Source of the DNA: DASZMJ01 sp035551935
Lineage (GTDB): Bacteria > Planctomycetota > Planctomycetia > Isosphaerales > Isosphaeraceae
Assembly (NCBI GenBank): GCA_035551935.1
Contig: DASZMJ010000025.1
Span: 1 to 10,874 of the forward strand
Length of the DNA stretch: 10,874 bases
Reading direction: 5' to 3'
The translations under genes and the position numbers were made by a program. This document shows positions 7,672 to 10,874 of the stretch, in pieces. The stretch's first letter is position 1. Each line of letters starts with the position of its first letter. Below the pieces are notes generated by a model. That model was not told where the DNA came from and ran no database searches. It worked only from the letters and a program-made list of their open reading frames with translations.

Positions 7672-8468
7672 CGCTCGGGGTCCTCGAGGGTCGCGCCGGC
7701 CTGCATCATCCGCAACGAGACCTCCCAGCCTTCGAGCCGGATGCGCTGATCGACGTAGGTCAGGAACCGCGCCACGCCGAAGAAGGCGATCGCCAGCCAG
7801 GACGCGACCTGCGCCCGCCAGCCCCGGGCCTGCTCGTCCCAGAAGATCGGGTCGAAGAGGTCGGGCACGGCCCACGAGAGCTCCTCGCCGAGGGTCACCG
7901 CGCGCAGCTTGCCGGCGGCGATCCAGAAGCACGCGACGAACAACGCGCCCGTGACCACCTGGAAGACCCACTGGCCGAACAGCTCGGTACCCCGGTCGCG
8001 CGACAACGTCCACGACCGCCCCAGCGCGCCCCAGAAGCGATAGCGCTCCAGCAGGATCACCTCGTCGAGGAAGCAGAACCGCGCCGGCACGAACGGCCAG
8101 AGCACGCAGATCACCAGGAACATCCCCCGCACGATCCCCTGGTACAGGATCATCGCCGGCAGCCCGCGCGCGAGCGCCAGCAATGTCCCCCCGACCCGCG
8201 CCCGACGGCCGAACATCAGGGCGCCGAGCACGACCGTCAACGGCGCCGTCGCCCACGGCGCCTCCAGGGCCAGCAGCAAGAGGACGAACCAGGGGTTGAC
8301 CCCGGGCCGACGGAGCAGCCACGCGTCGAGCGCCGCCCACGGCGCGATCCCCACGACCGCCGCCAGCGCCAGCGCGCCCGCACGCCGCCGCGCGACCACC
8401 AGGGCCAGGTCGAGCAGGTCGAGCATCGAGCGTTCGCGGATCTGGACGAGCGTCCGGTCGGTGGCCAT
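7665..8468 (-). CDS. Five-helix membrane protein of the DUF4129 neighbourhood
   Basis: The product has 267 residues from ATG 8468. The frame stays open to 8630, but the extra 54 residues translate the heptamer tandem repeat and palindromic repeat copy 2, with an STQHSA-type repetition, so they are excluded. No Shine-Dalgarno is obvious before the chosen ATG. About five transmembrane helices are visible (31-51, 60-86, 104-125, 163-186, 218-236). A conserved-looking LDEVILLERYRFWGALGRSW (134-153) lies in a loop. After the last helix comes TYVDQRIRLEGWEVSLRM (237-254). A C-terminal D-x-RIR-x-EG-type motif of this kind is typical of uncharacterised membrane proteins encoded just upstream of DUF4129 genes. 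No enzyme motif is visible. The stop overlaps the DUF4129 start, supporting a shared complex or co-expression. The function is unknown. Confidence 0.8.
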   Translation of the reverse strand: MATDRTLVQIRERSMLDLLDLALVVARRRAGALALAAVVGIAPWAALDAWLLRRPGVNPWFVLLLLALEAPWATAPLTVVLGALMFGRRARVGGTLLALARGLPAMILYQGIVRGMFLVICVLWPFVPARFCFLDEVILLERYRFWGALGRSWTLSRDRGTELFGQWVFQVVTGALFVACFWIAAGKLRAVTLGEELSWAVPDLFDPIFWDEQARGWRAQVASWLAIAFFGVARFLTYVDQRIRLEGWEVSLRMMQAGATLEDPERW

Positions 8469-8478
8469 CGTGATGAGG

Positions 8479-8513
8479 AGTGCTGAGTGCTGAGTGCTCA
8501 GTGCTGAGTGCTG
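8479..8513. repeat. Heptamer tandem repeat, five units
   Basis: Five consecutive copies of AGTGCTG run without gaps, with one G-to-C change at the last base of the third unit. The array lies 11 bases upstream of the start of the five-helix membrane protein gene and touches the left edge of palindromic repeat copy 2. Slippage at such an array could vary the length of the leader. Because the unit is 7 bases and the array is outside the chosen reading frame, the protein would not change. The role is unknown. Confidence 0.9.
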
Positions 8514-8514
8514 A

Positions 8515-8641
8515 TACGAAATCGCCTGGAAGGCTCGTCTTTTGTAGGGTCCGCTATTGCGGACCGATCTTCGTCCGGCACAAGGGGATCGGTCCGCAAT
8601 AGCGGACCCTACGAAGACCGATTCATTCACGCGATTCGGTA
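8515..8641. repeat. Dispersed palindromic repeat, copy 2 (MITE-like)
   Basis: This 127-bp unit starts TACGAAATCG and ends CGATTCGGTA, exactly as copy 1 at 3077-3202. Its core arms 8544-8569 and 8587-8612 pair perfectly over 26 bp around a 17-base loop. Compared with copy 1, bases on both sides of the stem have changed together (GCTCTTGC/GCAAGAG here becomes GCTATTGC/GCAATAGC, and CCTCT/AGAGG becomes CCGATC/GATCGG). The hairpin has thus been conserved while its sequence drifted. It lies between the SpoIIM gene and the five-helix membrane gene and overlaps the last codons of the SpoIIM frame. Confidence 0.9.
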
Positions 8642-9777
8642 GGAGTGCCGAGTCTTCGATCTTCCCCCCTCTCCCCCCCCCTGGGAGCGGGGGAGGGGAA
8701 GGAATCCGATTCGTCCGGCGCGGTCCGCCGGCCGCCGAGGGCGAGGTAGAGGATCAACAGCAGGGCGCTGCCGCCGGCGATGCCGGCCTTGGCCGCGTAA
8801 GGCAACGCCGACGGCGAGACGAACCCCTCCAGGAACGCCGCCAGGACGAACAGGACGACCGACACGCCGACCGTCGGCAACGCGCCGATCGCCTCCCGTC
8901 GCAGCGAGGCCAGCCGAGTCTGCCCCTTCGTGTCGATCAGGCCGTAGCCGATCCGCAGCCCCGCGGCGCCGGCGAAGACGATCCCGGTCAGCTCGAACGG
9001 GCCGTGCGCGGTGACGAACTGGTAGAAGTTGGTCCAGCTCGGCGTCCGCGTCATGTGGCCGAAGACGGTGCCGATGGTCAGGCCGTTGGAGACGAGCATG
9101 TAGAGCGTCACCAGGCCGAACGACAGGCCCCAGGCGAAGCAGGACAGGCCGATGCTGGCGTTGTGCTGGATGTAGAAGCCCGCCGCCGCCTCGAACGGGT
9201 GGTCGCCGCGCCGGTCCATCGGGACGGAGTGGTCGTGCTCCATCTGCTCGAGCATCGCCGGGCCGGCGACCTTCTCGGCGAACTCGGGCCGCGCCGCGGC
9301 CAGCATCATCGCGACCAGGAACGGGCCCCAGAAGGCCACCGCGGCCACCCGCAATGCCTTGTCGGCGCGGAGCCGCCGCGGGACCTCCGCGAGCATCGCC
9401 TTCGCCCACGTCCGGAACCGGAACCCCCGCCCGCGATAGACCGCGTTGTGCGCGCGGGCCACCAGGTCGTGCAGGTACGCCACCGTGTCGCGCGGCAGGT
9501 CATACGCCTCGGCCAGCATCAGGTCGGCGCAGGCGGCGCGGTACAGCTCGCCGACGCGCAGGACCTCCTCGGCGGTCAGCTTGCCCCGCGGCATCCGCGT
9601 CGGCTCCGGTCGTCGGGCCTCGGGCCGGGCCCGGTCGTCGAGCCAGACGACCTCGGGCTTCGCCGGCGCCCGCGGCGTCATCGGCGGCGGCGTGGCCGTC
9701 CCCTCCATCCGCCTCAGGAAGCGGTCGAGCTCCTTCCACGAGTCCTCGCGCCGCGCCAGGCGATCGACGACGCGCAT
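8623..9777 (-). CDS. SpoIIM/DUF95-family integral membrane protein
   Basis: The product has 384 residues, longer than the roughly 330 common for this family. The N-terminal cytoplasmic part (1-140) contains WKELDRFLRRMEG (14-26), a Pro-rich insertion (about 28-62) and a helical stretch with LYRAACADLMLAE. The membrane core has helices at about 142-161, 209-232, 255-277, 299-316 and 327-346, with the family hallmarks FVTAHGPFELTGI (254-266) and AAFLEGFVSPS (313-323). It is named after stage II sporulation protein M, but relatives in non-sporulating bacteria sit beside RDD proteins and MoxR/DUF58 genes, with unknown function. The ATG lies four bases after the RDD stop, so the two are co-translated. 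Residues from about 351 onward (APDESDSFPSPAPRGGERG and on) are encoded by the C/G-tract repeat and repeat copy 2, so the native C-terminus was probably shorter. Confidence 0.9.
   Translation of the reverse strand: MRVVDRLARREDSWKELDRFLRRMEGTATPPPMTPRAPAKPEVVWLDDRARPEARRPEPTRMPRGKLTAEEVLRVGELYRAACADLMLAEAYDLPRDTVAYLHDLVARAHNAVYRGRGFRFRTWAKAMLAEVPRRLRADKALRVAAVAFWGPFLVAMMLAAARPEFAEKVAGPAMLEQMEHDHSVPMDRRGDHPFEAAAGFYIQHNASIGLSCFAWGLSFGLVTLYMLVSNGLTIGTVFGHMTRTPSWTNFYQFVTAHGPFELTGIVFAGAAGLRIGYGLIDTKGQTRLASLRREAIGALPTVGVSVVLFVLAAFLEGFVSPSALPYAAKAGIAGGSALLLILYLALGGRRTAPDESDSFPSPAPRGGERGEDRRLGTPTESRE
8661..8702. repeat. C/G-tract imperfect inverted repeat at the 3' end of the SpoIIM gene
   Basis: A C-rich arm (CTTCCCCCCTCTCCCCCCCC) is followed by TGG and a G-rich arm (GAGCGGGGGAGGGGAAGG). 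The arms are imperfectly complementary and form a hairpin; the right arm has G-runs that could also stack. It resembles a class of C/T-rich and G/A-rich intergenic repeats in high-GC genomes. It lies inside the frame of the SpoIIM protein and encodes its odd Ser/Pro/Arg/Gly tail. The homopolymer of nine C in this tract is also a place where sequencing or replication errors could shift the frame. Confidence 0.6.
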
Positions 9778-9781
9778 CGGC

Positions 9782-10585
9782 TCAGTCCCCCAGGAAAACG
9801 CGGTGATACAGGGCGCAGACGATCGCGTCGTTGGTCGCCTCGACCGGCAGGGCGTAGCGCGACCGGATCGGGCCGGCGACGTGGGCGGCGATCTCCTCGC
9901 GGAGGTCGGGGCCGAACCGCCGCCGGCGCTTGACGTAATCCGACAGGGCCCGCGCCAGCTCCGGCCCGGCGGCGACCTGCGTCGGCAGCCAGGTCAGGAC
10001 CCGCTCGACCCCCGGCTCGCGGACCGCGGCCACCCCGCCGGCCATCGCGCGGCGCTCGACGACGACCATCGTCCCGGCGGCCAGGTCCCCCAGCCGCTGG
10101 AACCGCCGCGTCAGGACCATCGACGCGATCGCCGGCAGGTAGCCGAACGGCAGGAACCACTCGACGACCCAGAGCAGGTTGCGCAACACGGCCTGCGCCC
10201 CCCGGATCGGCACCCCCTCGACCGTGACGACCCGGATGCCCATGGCCCGCTTGCCGGGCGTCCGGCCGTTGAAGAGGGCCTCGCAGAAGGCGCCGTAGCC
10301 CCACTGGCTGAGGAAGTAGACGACCAGCAAGATCCCGATCACCTTCGACCCGCCGAGCTGCAACAGCGCCAGCACGAGCAGGATGAGCCCGACGACGAGC
10401 CAGAAGACGAGCCAGACGACCAGGTCGATCAGGTACGCGACGGCGCGGCGGAACGGGCCCGCGAGCGGGTACTGGAAGCGGATGCGCTCGGGGGTGACGA
10501 GCCGGACCGCCGTGTCGAGGGGCTCGAAGTCCCGTTCCGGGCCCCGCGCCCGGGCCGCCGCGGTGGTCGTCGTCGCCGTGGCCAT
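9782..10585 (-). CDS. RDD-family membrane protein
   Basis: The product has 267 residues. The RDD signature is clear: RRAVAYLIDLVV (46-57) in the first helix, with Arg47 and Asp54; GRTPGKRAMGIRVV (107-120) after the second; and RRFQRLGDLAAGTMVV (160-175), whose Asp167 is the last family aspartate. Helices lie at about 48-75, 82-101 and 132-158. An N-terminal tail of about 40 residues (poly-Thr/Ala, then an acidic-basic stretch) and a cytoplasmic C-terminal domain (about 180-267) with basic KRRRRFG (219-225) extend it beyond the minimal domain. RDD proteins are small membrane proteins with few assigned roles; pairing with SpoIIM and MoxR/DUF58 genes recurs across phyla. It is the first gene of the minus-strand cluster and is followed after four bases by the SpoIIM gene. 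The ribosome site is weak. Confidence 0.92.
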   Translation of the reverse strand: MATATTTTAAARARGPERDFEPLDTAVRLVTPERIRFQYPLAGPFRRAVAYLIDLVVWLVFWLVVGLILLVLALLQLGGSKVIGILLVVYFLSQWGYGAFCEALFNGRTPGKRAMGIRVVTVEGVPIRGAQAVLRNLLWVVEWFLPFGYLPAIASMVLTRRFQRLGDLAAGTMVVVERRAMAGGVAAVREPGVERVLTWLPTQVAAGPELARALSDYVKRRRRFGPDLREEIAAHVAGPIRSRYALPVEATNDAIVCALYHRVFLGD

Positions 10586-10726
10586 GTGCCGTCACCGTGG
10601 CCTTCCGTCGGCCCGCCTCCGCGTCCGTCAGGATCGTCAACCTCATCGTCATCGACGCGCAGCCCGCACCCCGCCGCGGACCTGTCGGCTCCCCGGCGCG
10701 GATCGGCCCCGCTCGGTTGCATGCTC

Positions 10727-10756
10727 ATGCTAACGGAGCGGCCTTTCCCCTTGCAA
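10727..10756 (-). promoter_or_regulatory. Possible sigma-70-type promoter of the minus-strand cluster
   Basis: On the minus strand TTGCAA (10756-10751) is followed after 18 bases by TAGCAT (10732-10727); each hexamer matches four of six consensus bases. It sits in a local dip of GC content and would start transcription near 10720, leaving a leader of about 135 bases before the RDD ATG. The stretch 10586-10874 otherwise holds no convincing gene. Two four-of-six hexamers can occur by chance. Confidence 0.35.
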
Positions 10757-10829
10757 CGTCCCGTCGCCCGCCCGCCCCCGATTGCCTCCTCTCCCCATCG
10801 TTCCCCCCGGCTCCCGCCTTTCGACGGGT

Positions 10830-10855
10830 GGCTGGGGTCGTCCTCGACCCCAGCC
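10830..10855. repeat. 11-bp hairpin near the right edge
   Basis: GGCTGGGGTCG (10830-10840) and CGACCCCAGCC (10845-10855) are exact reverse complements around the tetraloop TCCT. It has no T-tract on either side. It could be the terminator of a gene beyond the right edge or a copy of a short dispersed palindrome. It lies upstream of the putative cluster promoter. Confidence 0.6.
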
Positions 10856-10874
10856 GATCCGAGACTCGGCGCCC

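Noticed and set aside
8479..8513. Possible CRISPR-like array
   Set aside because: Units are 7 bases with no spacers; a simple tandem repeat.
8469..8630. 54-residue N-terminal extension of the five-helix membrane protein
   Set aside because: It translates the heptamer array and repeat copy 2, giving repetitive Ser/Gln/His-rich peptide.
10586..10652. Short minus-strand frame from ATG 10652 (MTMRLTILTDAEAG) upstream of the RDD gene
   Set aside because: It is out of frame with the RDD gene and then runs through it as a low-complexity shadow. A leader peptide cannot be excluded, but nothing supports it.

Overview
The window is very GC-rich and looks like chromosome from a planctomycete, probably of the Isosphaeraceae type. 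The support is codon use with G or C at most third positions, the paired small membrane proteins with an Asn-Pro-Tyr-Ala N-terminal motif, a MoxR ATPase carrying an N-terminal zinc ribbon, and several families of long intergenic inverted repeats. The taxonomic call is an inference from style; there is no marker gene in the window.

Left part (1-1653, plus strand). The window opens inside the last codons of an IS3-family transposase, followed by a plausible terminal inverted repeat. Next come a secreted alpha/beta-hydrolase-like protein (234-1220) and, overlapping its stop codon by an ATGA, the wreck of a Tat-exported alkaline-phosphatase-superfamily gene (1217-1518). Of that gene only the N-terminus and C-terminus remain, in different frames. 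A perfect 28-bp inverted repeat (1551-1618) separates this plus-strand pair from the convergent minus-strand cluster.

Main part (10585 down to 1654, minus strand). Nine genes run in one direction. In order of transcription they are: RDD membrane protein, SpoIIM/DUF95 membrane protein, a five-helix membrane protein, DUF4129 protein, DUF4350 lipoprotein-like protein, MoxR AAA+ ATPase, DUF58/vWA protein, and two paralogous NPYA membrane proteins. From the five-helix protein to the DUF4350 protein the genes overlap by a few bases, and RDD to SpoIIM are 4 nt apart, so these are tightly coupled. The RDD-SpoIIM-DUF4129-DUF4350-MoxR-DUF58 set is a recurring but poorly understood neighbourhood. MoxR ATPases usually act as chaperones or remodelers on vWA partners, so the likely output is an envelope-associated machine: cytoplasmic ATPase, membrane-anchored vWA adaptor and several membrane or periplasmic parts. 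Its substrate cannot be read from the sequence.

The operon is interrupted by dispersed repeats: two diverged copies of a ~126-bp palindromic element (3077-3202 and 8515-8641) whose stems co-vary, a 36-bp perfect inverted repeat between moxR and the DUF58 gene (4545-4646), a heptamer tandem repeat (8479-8513) and a C/G-tract repeat (8661-8702). Several automatically extended reading frames run into these repeats. The starts chosen here for the genes at 2355 and 7665 deliberately exclude them. No tRNA, rRNA, CRISPR array or recognisable riboswitch was seen.
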